6,696 nucleotides of DNA from Zoogloeaceae bacterium (GTDB lineage Bacteria > Pseudomonadota > Gammaproteobacteria > Burkholderiales > Rhodocyclaceae). The position numbers were made by a program, and so were the translations under genes. The notes under the pieces were generated by a model. That model searched no databases and was not told the DNA's origin. It worked only from the letters and a program-made list of their open reading frames with translations. The DNA is taken from contig JAIRZG010000125.1 of assembly GCA_031267345.1 (NCBI GenBank), positions 1 to 6,696 on the forward strand, in the 5' to 3' direction. Positions 1 to 6,604 of the stretch are shown here, piece by piece; position 1 is the first letter of the stretch; every line of letters starts with the position of its first letter.

Positions 1-1
1 G

Positions 2-103
2 ATGGCGGACCGAAACCCTTCAACCCTCGAAGACGCTGAATTGCCGGAAGACCTGCTGCAACTCATCGGCTCGGTCTGGGAAACGCCGGACGGCGGACTG
101 TAA
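2..103 (+). CDS. C-terminal end of an unidentified acidic protein (5' partial)
   Basis: An open frame enters from the left edge and ends at TAA 101-103, leaving 33 visible residues. They are strongly acidic (eight Asp/Glu against one Arg) and end in the segment LPEDLLQLIGSVWETPDGGL. This looks like the tail of a longer protein, with a short amphipathic helix followed by a flexible Gly-rich end. An ATG sits at 2-4, but with only one base before it there is no way to tell a start from an internal Met. I do not recognise the family. It does not resemble the end of a MocR/GabR-type regulator or of a GABA permease. The 322-base gap and the hairpins behind it suggest it is not co-transcribed with gabT. 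Coding on this strand is inferred only from the open frame and plausible composition. Confidence 0.45.
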   Translation: MADRNPSTLEDAELPEDLLQLIGSVWETPDGGL

Positions 104-120
104 AGCCGCGCCAGGAGTAT

Positions 121-145
121 GGGGCGAACCCTTACGGTTCGCCCC
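121..145 (+). terminator. Perfect 10-bp stem-loop, possible terminator of the upstream gene
   Basis: GGGGCGAACC (121-130) pairs perfectly with GGTTCGCCCC (136-145) around the 5-base loop CTTAC. It begins 17 bases after the stop codon of the upstream partial gene, the usual place for a terminator. No T-run follows on either strand, so it is not a canonical intrinsic terminator. It could instead be a transcript-end stabiliser or a dispersed palindromic repeat. A second small stem (145-163) follows directly. Confidence 0.5.
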
Positions 146-163
146 GTCCCCCGCGACGGGACG
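145..163. repeat. Second short hairpin adjoining the first
   Basis: CGTCCC (145-150) pairs with GGGACG (158-163) around a 7-base loop. It shares its first base with the end of the preceding 10-bp stem, so the two hairpins stand side by side. The GC-rich stem is short and its role is unknown. It may extend the terminator-like structure. Confidence 0.35.
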
Positions 164-268
164 AAAGGGAAAAACCGCGAGCGACGCGAACAGAGGCGAA
201 CGTTAATACGACATAATAATATGTTTTTTAAATAACCGTCCAACATTTCCCGATTGCCCTGGGTAAGT

Positions 269-295
269 GTACTGCTCCCGATACCATTACAGTGC
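269..295. promoter_or_regulatory. Weak inverted repeat with an ATACCA box, possible operator
   Basis: GTACTG (269-274) and CAGTGC (290-295) are inverted copies with one mismatch around a 15-base spacer. The spacer contains ATACCA (281-286), the hexamer known as the half-site of Bacillus GabR boxes. Only one copy is present and the expected second copy at the Bacillus spacing is missing, so this may be chance. It lies about 130 bases before the gabT start. Confidence 0.15.
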
Positions 296-414
296 TTTGA
301 AAAATCCTGATCCTTGTATATGGGCGCAGGCGAGCCAGGCTTCTACTATGGCGACTGTCAGGCCGTCCGGCATGAATTTGCCGACGGCGCGTCAATATCC
401 CGCTACTTTGCAAA

Positions 415-418
415 AGGA
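415..418 (+). promoter_or_regulatory. Ribosome binding site of gabT
   Basis: AGGA within AAAAGGAAA lies seven bases before ATG 426. It decides the start: the same frame is open back to 267, but no comparable site precedes the earlier possible starts, and family alignment begins at 426. Confidence 0.7.
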
Positions 419-425
419 AAATTTC

Positions 426-1730
426 ATGGCTCCGACCCTTCAGACCAATGCCCGATTGATGACCCGTCGCGTCGATGCGCTGCCACGCGGCGTGGGTAAC
501 GCGCATCCGATTTTCGCCCGAAAGGCGCTGAACAGCGAAATCTGGGATGTGGAAGGCAAACGCTATATCGACTTCTGCGCCGGTATTGCCGTGGTCAATA
601 CAGGGCATTGTCACCCCAAAGTCGTCGCCGCCGTGCAGGAACAACTGACGCAATTTACCCATACCTGTTTTCAGGTAGTCGCCTACGAAGGGTATGTTTC
701 CCTCGCCGAACGCCTGAATCGCCTCGCGCCCGGAACCGCGCCCAAAAAGACGTTCTTCATGAACACCGGCGCGGAAGCGGTGGAAAATGCCGTCAAGGCG
801 GCGCGCGCCTATACCGGGCGTCCCGGCGTCATCGCCTTCAATGGCGCTTTTCATGGTCGCACCCTGCTCACCTTGGCGCTTACCGGCAAGGTCAATCCCT
901 ACAAGACAGGGTTTGGCCCCTTCCCCGGCGATGTCTTCCATGCGCCTTACCCTTCCGAAGTGAACGATATTTCCATTGATGACGCCATCGCCGGTATCGA
1001 AAAGATTTTCAAGAACGACATCGAAGCGAGCCGGGTAGCCGCCATCATTGTCGAGCCGGTGCAGGGCGAAGGCGGTTACATCCCGGCTCCGGCTGAATTC
1101 CTGCAACGCCTGCGCGCCTTGAGCGACCAGCACGGCATTCTGCTCATTTCCGATGAAATCCAGAGCGGCGTGGCGCGCACCGGAAAAATGTTGGCCATTG
1201 AGCATTCCGGCGTCGTACCGGACATCATCACCATGGCCAAGGGGCTGGGCGGCGGCACGCCAATTTCCGCCATCGTGGGTCGCGCCGACATCATGGATGC
1301 CAGCGTACCCGGCGGCTTGGGCGGCACCTACGGCGGCAATCCCCTGGCTTGCGCGGCGGCACATGCGGTACTTGACATCGTTGATGAAGAAAAACTCTGT
1401 CAACGCAGCACGGTCATTGGTGAACGCATCCGAAGCTTTTTTGCCGACTTGTCCAGAAATCTGGTCAGCATCGGCGATATTCGCGGTCTGGGCGCAATGA
1501 GCGCGGTCGAATTCTGCACGGGCGGCGACAAACATCATCCGGCATCCGATATTGCCAACGCCCTGAAAGCAGAAGCTCTGGAACAGGGTTTGCTACTGCT
1601 CAACTGCGGCGTCAATGGCAATGTGCTGCGCCTCATGACGCCGCTGACCATCCCGGATGCGGTTCTGGATGAAGGTCTCGCCATCATCGGTAACATCTTG
1701 AACGACCTGGCCCGTGCCGGGAAAGCCTGA
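426..1730 (+). CDS. gabT: 4-aminobutyrate (GABA) aminotransferase
   Basis: A cytosolic PLP enzyme of the class III aminotransferases. It transfers the amino group of GABA to 2-oxoglutarate, giving succinate semialdehyde and glutamate, the first step of the GABA shunt. It has 434 residues against 426 in E. coli GabT, and the two align along their whole length from RRVDALPRGVGNAHPIF (residues 14-30). Active-site residues are in place at a constant offset of four from E. coli: Ile54, Arg145 and Glu215 (substrate side), NTG at 113-115 (PLP phosphate), Asp243 (pyridine nitrogen), Lys272 in TMAKGLGGG (Schiff base) and Thr301 in GGTYGGNPLAC. The start at 426 has a good ribosome binding site; the in-frame extension to 267 is not family-like. 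A glutamate dehydrogenase follows after 13 bases and gabD lies beyond it, which supports GABA over other omega-amino acids as substrate. 5-Aminovalerate is a likely side substrate, as for other GabT enzymes. Confidence 0.95.
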   Translation: MAPTLQTNARLMTRRVDALPRGVGNAHPIFARKALNSEIWDVEGKRYIDFCAGIAVVNTGHCHPKVVAAVQEQLTQFTHTCFQVVAYEGYVSLAERLNRLAPGTAPKKTFFMNTGAEAVENAVKAARAYTGRPGVIAFNGAFHGRTLLTLALTGKVNPYKTGFGPFPGDVFHAPYPSEVNDISIDDAIAGIEKIFKNDIEASRVAAIIVEPVQGEGGYIPAPAEFLQRLRALSDQHGILLISDEIQSGVARTGKMLAIEHSGVVPDIITMAKGLGGGTPISAIVGRADIMDASVPGGLGGTYGGNPLACAAAHAVLDIVDEEKLCQRSTVIGERIRSFFADLSRNLVSIGDIRGLGAMSAVEFCTGGDKHHPASDIANALKAEALEQGLLLLNCGVNGNVLRLMTPLTIPDAVLDEGLAIIGNILNDLARAGKA

Positions 1731-1736
1731 ACGCAC

Positions 1737-1740
1737 AGGT
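1737..1740 (+). promoter_or_regulatory. Close-spaced ribosome binding site of the glutamate dehydrogenase gene
   Basis: AGGT in ACAGGT lies only three bases before ATG 1744, closer than usual. It sits in the 13-base gap after the gabT stop, so translation may depend partly on ribosomes finishing gabT. The alternative start is GTG 1714, inside the end of gabT, with no visible ribosome binding site. Confidence 0.4.
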
Positions 1741-1743
1741 CAT

Positions 1744-4700
1744 ATGAAGAAACCCCAAACTCCTGCCGTCACGCCGGCAGATATTTCCATACTGGAAAGT
1801 CTCGCCCCCGAAGGCGGCGCGGACGTTCGCATCAGTCAATGCGACGCCGCAGCCGATTGGCGGAAAACGGTAAAGCTGTATTTTGCGGGTACGCGGCTTG
1901 CCTTGTCGGACAGTCTGCCCGTGCTGGAAAAATTCGATCTCAAGGTTGCCGATTACCGCGCCATTGCGCATGACCGCACAGATGGAGCGCAGACATGCCT
2001 GCATACCTTCATCCTGACCGGAGACGATCCCGACGTCCGGATCGCGCATGTCCCCGCGCTGGAAGAAGCGATGCGTAGTGTCTGGCGCGGCGAGGCCGAA
2101 TCCGACGATTTCTGCCGCCTCATCGCCAGCACCGGGCTTTCCTGGCAGACCGTTGCGGTATTACGAGCCTATGCCCGCTATCTGCGCCAGACCGGTTTCC
2201 CGCTGTCCCCGGATGAAATCGCCGCCGCGCTGACGCGCAATGGCAAGGTCACTGCCACCCTGATGCAATTGTTCGCCGCCCTGTTCGACCCCGATCTTGC
2301 GGGGAACCGCGAAACCATCGTCACCCAACGGAAAAAACAGGTGCAGACCCTTCTGGATGCAGTGGAACAGATTGAGGATGATCGCGTCCTGCGAAAGTAT
2401 CTGATGCTGATCGAGGCCACGCTGCGCACTAATTACTACCGGCATGAAAATGGAATCCAGCCCTGCCTCGCGTTCAAATTCGACAGCCGGGCAGTGGAAG
2501 GTCTGCCACCGCCTCAACCGCTGGTGGAAATTTTCGTTTCCTCGCCACGCGCCGAAGGCATTCATCTGCGGGGGGGCAAGGTCGCGCGTGGCGGTATTCG
2601 CTGGTCAGACCGTCATGCCGATCTCCGTACCGAGATTCATGGTCTGTTGAAGGCGCAGATGGTCAAGAACGTGGTCATCGTACCGGAAGGCTCCAAGGGT
2701 GGCTTTGTGGTCAGGCATCCGCCCGAAGACGCAGACGCCTTGCGTCAGGAGGCGATTGCCTGTTATCAAACCTTCATTCGCGGCATGCTGGATATCACCG
2801 ACAACATCGCGGGTGACGCAATCGTCACGCCGCGCCGGGTGATCTGCCGTGACGGTCACGACCCTTATCTGGTGGTGGCCGCGGACAAGGGCACCGCCAC
2901 GTTTTCCGACGCTGCCAACAAGATTGCCGCCGAATACGGTTTCTGGCTCGGCGATGCCTTCGCTTCCGGCGGCTCCGCCGGGTACGATCACAAGAAAATG
3001 GGGATTACCGCCCGTGGCGCGTGGGAAGCCGTGCGTCGCCATTTCCGTGAAATGGGGCGGGATATCCAGAACGAGGAATTCAGTGTCATCGGCGTTGGCG
3101 ACATGTCGGGCGACGTGTTCGGCAATGCCATGCTGTTGTCGCCCAAAATCCGTCTGCTCGGCGCTTTTGACCACCGCCACATTTTTCTTGACCCCGACGC
3201 CAATGCCGCCAGAGGCTACAAGGAGCGGCAACGGCTGTTCCGCCTGCCGCAATCCTCGTGGTCAGACTATGACAACAGCGCACTTGGCGCAGGCGGCGGC
3301 GTCTTTTCGCGTTCGGCGCGCGCCCTGGTCATCAGTGAAGCCGCGCGCGCCCTGCTGAGCCTGCCGGATACCCGAACGACGCCGAATGCCGTTATCAATG
3401 CCTTGCTCAAGATTGAAGTCGATCTACTCTGGCTGGGCGGTATCGGCGTCTACGTCAAGGCATCAACCGAACGTCATGAACAGGTCGCCGATCATGCCAA
3501 CGACGCCATCCGGGTCGATGCTGACCAACTGCGCTGCAAGGTCGTCGGCGAAGGCGCCAACCTGGGCTTTACCCAAAAGGCAAGAATTGAGTACGCCCTG
3601 CGCGGCGGGCGGATCAATACCGATGCCATTGACAATGCGGGTGGCGTCAACTGTTCCGACCATGAGGTCAACATCAAGATTTTGCTCGCCCAGGCGATGA
3701 AGTCCGGCAGGCTCGATTGGGAAGAACGCGATGCCCTGCTCGCCAGCATGACGGAAGAAGTCGCCGCGCTGGTGCTGCGCGATAACGATCTGCAAGGTCA
3801 GGCGCTATCGGTGGCTCTGGCGAACGCGCCACAAATGATCGACACCCACCAGCGCCTGATGCAAAGCCTGGAACACAGCGGCCATCTCGACCGCAAGGTT
3901 GCCGCCCTGCCCGATGATGACGAATTGAAAACGCGCCGCGCGGCAGGGCTGGGTCTGCTGCGCCCCGAACTCGCCATGCTGTTGGCCTATACGAAAATCG
4001 CCATCTACAGCGAAGTCATTGATTCAGGACTGCCCGATGACCCTCTGTTTTCACCGGATCTGGCGCAGTATTTCCCCGTCCCCCTGCAACAGCGTTTCGC
4101 GGCGGAAATCGAATCGCATCCGCTGCGGCGGGAAATTGTCGCCACGGCGATCGTAAACGGCATGGTCAACCGGGTCGGCAGTGGCTTCGTCAACGACTTG
4201 CAGGAACGCACCGGCAGCAGCGATGCCAAGGCAATGCGCGCCTATGCGGTCGTGCGCGACGTTTTCGATCTCGAACGCTACTGGTCGGCCGTTGAGGAAC
4301 TGGGCAGCAAGGTAACGGGAGAAACGCAGGTCTTGCTACTGCTGGAAGCGCGCAAACTGGTGAAAGCCGCCACCCTTCGGGTGCTGCGTAATGCCCCTGA
4401 TATCGTTGACGTTTCCGCCAGCGTACGCCGTTTCAGGCCGCCCGTCGCATGTCTGATTGAGCGCCTGCCGGAACTGATGAATACGGGACGCAAAAACGAA
4501 TATAACGCCCGACTTTCCGCCGGACAACTACGCGGCGTACCCACCGGTCTGGCGCGTCGCCATGCGCTCTTGCGCGACCTTGAGTGCGCGCTTGACATGG
4601 CGCAGCTCGCGGAACGTCTCGAACTGCGCATTGAACAGGCGGGGCGCGCCTATTTTCAGATTCACGAGGCATTGCAGATTCCAGTATTACAGGCAGCCAT

Positions 4701-4992
4701 CGCCGCCATTCCGTGCCACAGCGCACTGGAAAACATGGCGGTGCTCGGTTTGCACGACCAACTGAACGACACCATCGCCCATCTCGTAGAGCGCCTGTTT
4801 ACACAACCGTGCAGTGCCGCTGATACGGACAACGCGACGGGCAACGCGCTGCTGGAGAAATTCCTCACCGGGAAAAGTTTTCAACAACATCGCCTGCGAG
4901 CGCTCACTGCCGATCTGCACCGGGGCGAGCCGCCCAGCCTTGCCCTGCTGACGGTCATCAGCCAAACTTTGTCGATGATCGCAGGAAATTGA
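1744..4992 (+). CDS. NAD-dependent glutamate dehydrogenase, short form of the large (GDH-180-like) family
   Basis: Oxidatively deaminates glutamate to 2-oxoglutarate and ammonium with NAD+. The 1082 residues match the C-terminal two thirds of the roughly 1600-residue bacterial enzymes. In order: an ACT-like segment (about 38-105, with LSDSLPVLEKFDLKV), a helical linker with VWRGEAESDDF and VLRAYARYLRQTGFP (113-153), the catalytic region (about 225-385) with ARGGIRWSDR, LLKAQMVKN (Lys303, Lys308) and VPEGSKGGF (Lys318, probable catalytic lysine), then DPYLVVAADKGTATFSDAAN (373-392). The NAD-binding Rossmann motif is VIGVGDMSGDVFGNAML (448-464), followed by FDHRHIFLDP, LLWLGGIGVYVKAS, KVVGEGANLGFTQ, NAGGVNCSDHEVNIKILL and a long helical C-terminal part. 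The N-terminal 500 or so residues of the usual protein, with its first ACT domains, are absent; gabT occupies that space, so this is not a fresh frameshift. I chose ATG 1744; GTG 1714 would add ten residues overlapping gabT. It likely regenerates the 2-oxoglutarate that GabT consumes. Confidence 0.92.
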   Translation: MKKPQTPAVTPADISILESLAPEGGADVRISQCDAAADWRKTVKLYFAGTRLALSDSLPVLEKFDLKVADYRAIAHDRTDGAQTCLHTFILTGDDPDVRIAHVPALEEAMRSVWRGEAESDDFCRLIASTGLSWQTVAVLRAYARYLRQTGFPLSPDEIAAALTRNGKVTATLMQLFAALFDPDLAGNRETIVTQRKKQVQTLLDAVEQIEDDRVLRKYLMLIEATLRTNYYRHENGIQPCLAFKFDSRAVEGLPPPQPLVEIFVSSPRAEGIHLRGGKVARGGIRWSDRHADLRTEIHGLLKAQMVKNVVIVPEGSKGGFVVRHPPEDADALRQEAIACYQTFIRGMLDITDNIAGDAIVTPRRVICRDGHDPYLVVAADKGTATFSDAANKIAAEYGFWLGDAFASGGSAGYDHKKMGITARGAWEAVRRHFREMGRDIQNEEFSVIGVGDMSGDVFGNAMLLSPKIRLLGAFDHRHIFLDPDANAARGYKERQRLFRLPQSSWSDYDNSALGAGGGVFSRSARALVISEAARALLSLPDTRTTPNAVINALLKIEVDLLWLGGIGVYVKASTERHEQVADHANDAIRVDADQLRCKVVGEGANLGFTQKARIEYALRGGRINTDAIDNAGGVNCSDHEVNIKILLAQAMKSGRLDWEERDALLASMTEEVAALVLRDNDLQGQALSVALANAPQMIDTHQRLMQSLEHSGHLDRKVAALPDDDELKTRRAAGLGLLRPELAMLLAYTKIAIYSEVIDSGLPDDPLFSPDLAQYFPVPLQQRFAAEIESHPLRREIVATAIVNGMVNRVGSGFVNDLQERTGSSDAKAMRAYAVVRDVFDLERYWSAVEELGSKVTGETQVLLLLEARKLVKAATLRVLRNAPDIVDVSASVRRFRPPVACLIERLPELMNTGRKNEYNARLSAGQLRGVPTGLARRHALLRDLECALDMAQLAERLELRIEQAGRAYFQIHEALQIPVLQAAIAAIPCHSALENMAVLGLHDQLNDTIAHLVERLFTQPCSAADTDNATGNALLEKFLTGKSFQQHRLRALTADLHRGEPPSLALLTVISQTLSMIAGN

Positions 4993-5012
4993 TCCCCCAC
5001 ACAGCGAAAACC

Positions 5013-5018
5013 AAGGAG
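5013..5018 (+). promoter_or_regulatory. Ribosome binding site of gabD
   Basis: AAGGAG, a strong Shine-Dalgarno match, lies seven bases before ATG 5026 in the 33-base gap after the dehydrogenase stop. It is the best ribosome binding site in the window, so gabD may be translated independently of its upstream neighbour on the shared message. Confidence 0.8.
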
Positions 5019-5025
5019 CCTCTCC

Positions 5026-6486
5026 ATGCAACTGAACCATCCGAATCTGCTGAAAAGCAACGCCTATATCGACGGCAAATGGCGCGATGCCGATAGTGGC
5101 GCGGTGTTTGCCGTGACCAATCCGGCGACGGACGCTTTCCTCGCCGCTGTGCCCGACATGGGCGTTACGGAAACCCGTACCGCCATCGCTGCCGCCGAAC
5201 GCGCCCTGCCCGCCTGGAAAAAGCGTTCCGGCAAGGAGCGCGCGCAAATCCTGCGTAAGTGGTATGAACGGATTGTCGCCGCCACCGACGACATCGCCCG
5301 AATCATGACTGCCGAACAGGGCAAGCCACTGGCCGAGGCGCGTGGCGAGGTCGCCTACGCCGCCAGCTTTGTCGAATGGTTTGCGGAAGAAGGTCGACGT
5401 GTGTATGGCGACACCATGCCCGCGCCGACCAACGACAAACGCATCGTTGTCGTCAAGCAGCCGATTGGCGTTTGCGCGGCAATTACGCCGTGGAATTTCC
5501 CCGCCGCGATGATTACGCGCAAGGTCGCGCCCGCGCTGGCTGCCGGATGTACTGTCCTCATCAAACCGGCGGAATACACGCCGCTGACCGCGTTGGCGCT
5601 GGCTGAACTGGCGGAGCAGGCAGGTCTTCCAGCGGGCGTGTTCAACATCATCACCGCTGCCGGCGCTTCCGCGCCTGCGGTGGGCAAGGAACTGACATCC
5701 AATCCGGTCGTTCGCAAGCTCTCCTTCACCGGCTCAACGGAAGTCGGGCGGCTCCTCATGGCGCAAAGCGCCCCGACCCTGAAAAAGCTCTCTCTGGAAC
5801 TCGGCGGCAACGCACCCTTTATCGTCTTCGATGATGCCGATCTGGACATTGCCATTGAAGGCGCGATGGCGTCGAAATTTCGCAACAGCGGTCAGACCTG
5901 CATCTGCGCCAACCGGTTTCTGGTGCAGAGCGGCATATACGAAGCCTTTGCCGAAAAACTGACGGCAAAGGTGAAAACGCTCAAGGTGGGTAATGGCGCG
6001 GATGCAGGCATCACTCAAGGCCCGCTCATCGACGCCGCCGCCCTGAAAAAAGTGGAAACGCAGGTCGCCGACGCCGTGGCAAAAGGGGCGCGCATCCTCA
6101 CGGGCGGACAACGCCACACACTCGGCGGCGCCTTTTATGAGCCGACGGTCATCGCCGATGCGACGGCGGAAATGCTCTGCGCGCGAGAAGAAACCTTTGG
6201 TCCCGTCGCGCCGATTTTCCGCTTTGAAACCGAGGCGGAAGTCATCGCACTCGCCAACAACACGGAATTCGGTCTTGCCAGTTATTTCTTCAGCCAGAAC
6301 CTGAATCGGGTCATCCGTGTGGCTGAAGAACTGGAATACGGCATGGTCGGCATCAATACCGGCCTGATTTCCAACGAGGTTTCCCCCTTTGGCGGCGTCA
6401 AGCAATCCGGCTTTGGGCGCGAAGGCTCGAAGTACGGCATTGAGGAATATCTGACCATCAAGCAACTGTGCATCGGTCTTGCGTAA
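5026..6486 (+). CDS. gabD: Succinate-semialdehyde dehydrogenase, probably NAD-preferring
   Basis: A cytosolic aldehyde dehydrogenase that oxidises succinate semialdehyde to succinate, completing GABA breakdown into the TCA cycle. Its 486 residues align end to end with E. coli GabD (482). Visible family residues: TPWNFPA with Asn157 (oxyanion hole), Lys180 in the cofactor site, FTGSTEVG (234-241, nucleotide-binding loop), Glu258 in LELGGNAP (general base) and Cys292 in GQTCICANR (nucleophile), with a second Cys at 294. Likely succinate-carboxylate ligands, by comparison with human SSADH, are Arg165, Arg286 and Ser449. Glu183 in KPAEYTP replaces the Ser of NADP-using E. coli GabD. Human SSADH, which uses NAD, also has Glu here, so I infer NAD preference. 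Cys292 and Cys294 form the CxC seen in human SSADH, where it acts as a redox switch; E. coli GabD has the same CxC, so it proves no switch here. Glutarate-semialdehyde dehydrogenase activity is possible as a side role. The start is supported by AAGGAG seven bases upstream. Confidence 0.95.
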   Translation: MQLNHPNLLKSNAYIDGKWRDADSGAVFAVTNPATDAFLAAVPDMGVTETRTAIAAAERALPAWKKRSGKERAQILRKWYERIVAATDDIARIMTAEQGKPLAEARGEVAYAASFVEWFAEEGRRVYGDTMPAPTNDKRIVVVKQPIGVCAAITPWNFPAAMITRKVAPALAAGCTVLIKPAEYTPLTALALAELAEQAGLPAGVFNIITAAGASAPAVGKELTSNPVVRKLSFTGSTEVGRLLMAQSAPTLKKLSLELGGNAPFIVFDDADLDIAIEGAMASKFRNSGQTCICANRFLVQSGIYEAFAEKLTAKVKTLKVGNGADAGITQGPLIDAAALKKVETQVADAVAKGARILTGGQRHTLGGAFYEPTVIADATAEMLCAREETFGPVAPIFRFETEAEVIALANNTEFGLASYFFSQNLNRVIRVAEELEYGMVGINTGLISNEVSPFGGVKQSGFGREGSKYGIEEYLTIKQLCIGLA

Positions 6487-6497
6487 TTCCGATTCGC

Positions 6498-6509
6498 ATA
6501 AGTACTTAT
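6498..6509. repeat. Perfect 12-bp palindrome after gabD
   Basis: ATAAGTACTTAT is a perfect inverted repeat with no spacer, 11 bases after the gabD stop and at the start of an AT-rich patch that includes TAAATAATATT. It could be an operator for a gene to the right of the window or simply chance in AT-rich DNA. No promoter pair is evident beside it. Confidence 0.3.
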
Positions 6510-6604
6510 CCGTAAATAATATTCGTTTCCCCCTTCCCCTTTCGGAAAGCGATAATGGCGGAGGCAATCACCACCAAGGCCATGTAGCTTCGATTCGTTT
6601 TTTC

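Larger units (their letters stand above)
104..425. other. Non-coding leader upstream of gabT
   Basis: This 322-base stretch has no credible gene. The gabT frame stays open back to 267, but the extra 53 residues are rich in Ser, Tyr, Cys and Pro and match nothing in the GabT family. It holds two adjacent GC-rich hairpins (121-163), an AT-rich block at 201-235 (about 83% A+T) with a -10-like CATAAT at 212-217, and a weak inverted repeat at 269-295. No good -35 box lies 16-18 bases before the -10-like sequence. The gabT promoter is probably here, but I cannot place it. Confidence 0.6.

Noticed and set aside
203..211. TAATACGAC resembling the start of a T7 phage promoter
   Set aside because: Only the first part of the T7 consensus matches and the rest diverges; there is no phage gene context.
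297..322. TTGAAA (297-302) and TATATG (317-322) as a sigma-70 promoter for gabT
   Set aside because: The spacer is only 14 bases, well short of the usual 16-18, and the -10 match is imperfect.
369..381. Sigma-54-like promoter element (GG...GC) before gabT
   Set aside because: GG 369-370 and GC 380-381 are separated by nine bases rather than the strict ten, so the -24/-12 spacing is wrong.
267..425. N-terminal extension of GabT by 53 residues
   Set aside because: The frame is open, but the residues are not family-like and no ribosome binding site supports an earlier start. AGGA before ATG 426 and the alignment with E. coli GabT both fix the start.
228..1538. Long antisense open frame (436 codons, - strand) opposite gabT and its leader
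   Set aside because: It mirrors the codon bias of gabT. Its translation is Gly/Ala/Arg/His-rich, shows no domain I recognise, and runs out into non-coding DNA. gabT on the other strand has complete family conservation.
6525..6552. Possible terminator hairpin (CTTTCGGAAAG) after gabD
   Set aside because: The stem is only four base pairs around a 3-base loop and no T-run follows, too weak to call.
5734..6567. Antisense open frame (277 codons, - strand) opposite gabD
   Set aside because: It is a shadow of gabD. Its N-terminus comes from low-complexity intergenic sequence and it contains no recognisable motif.
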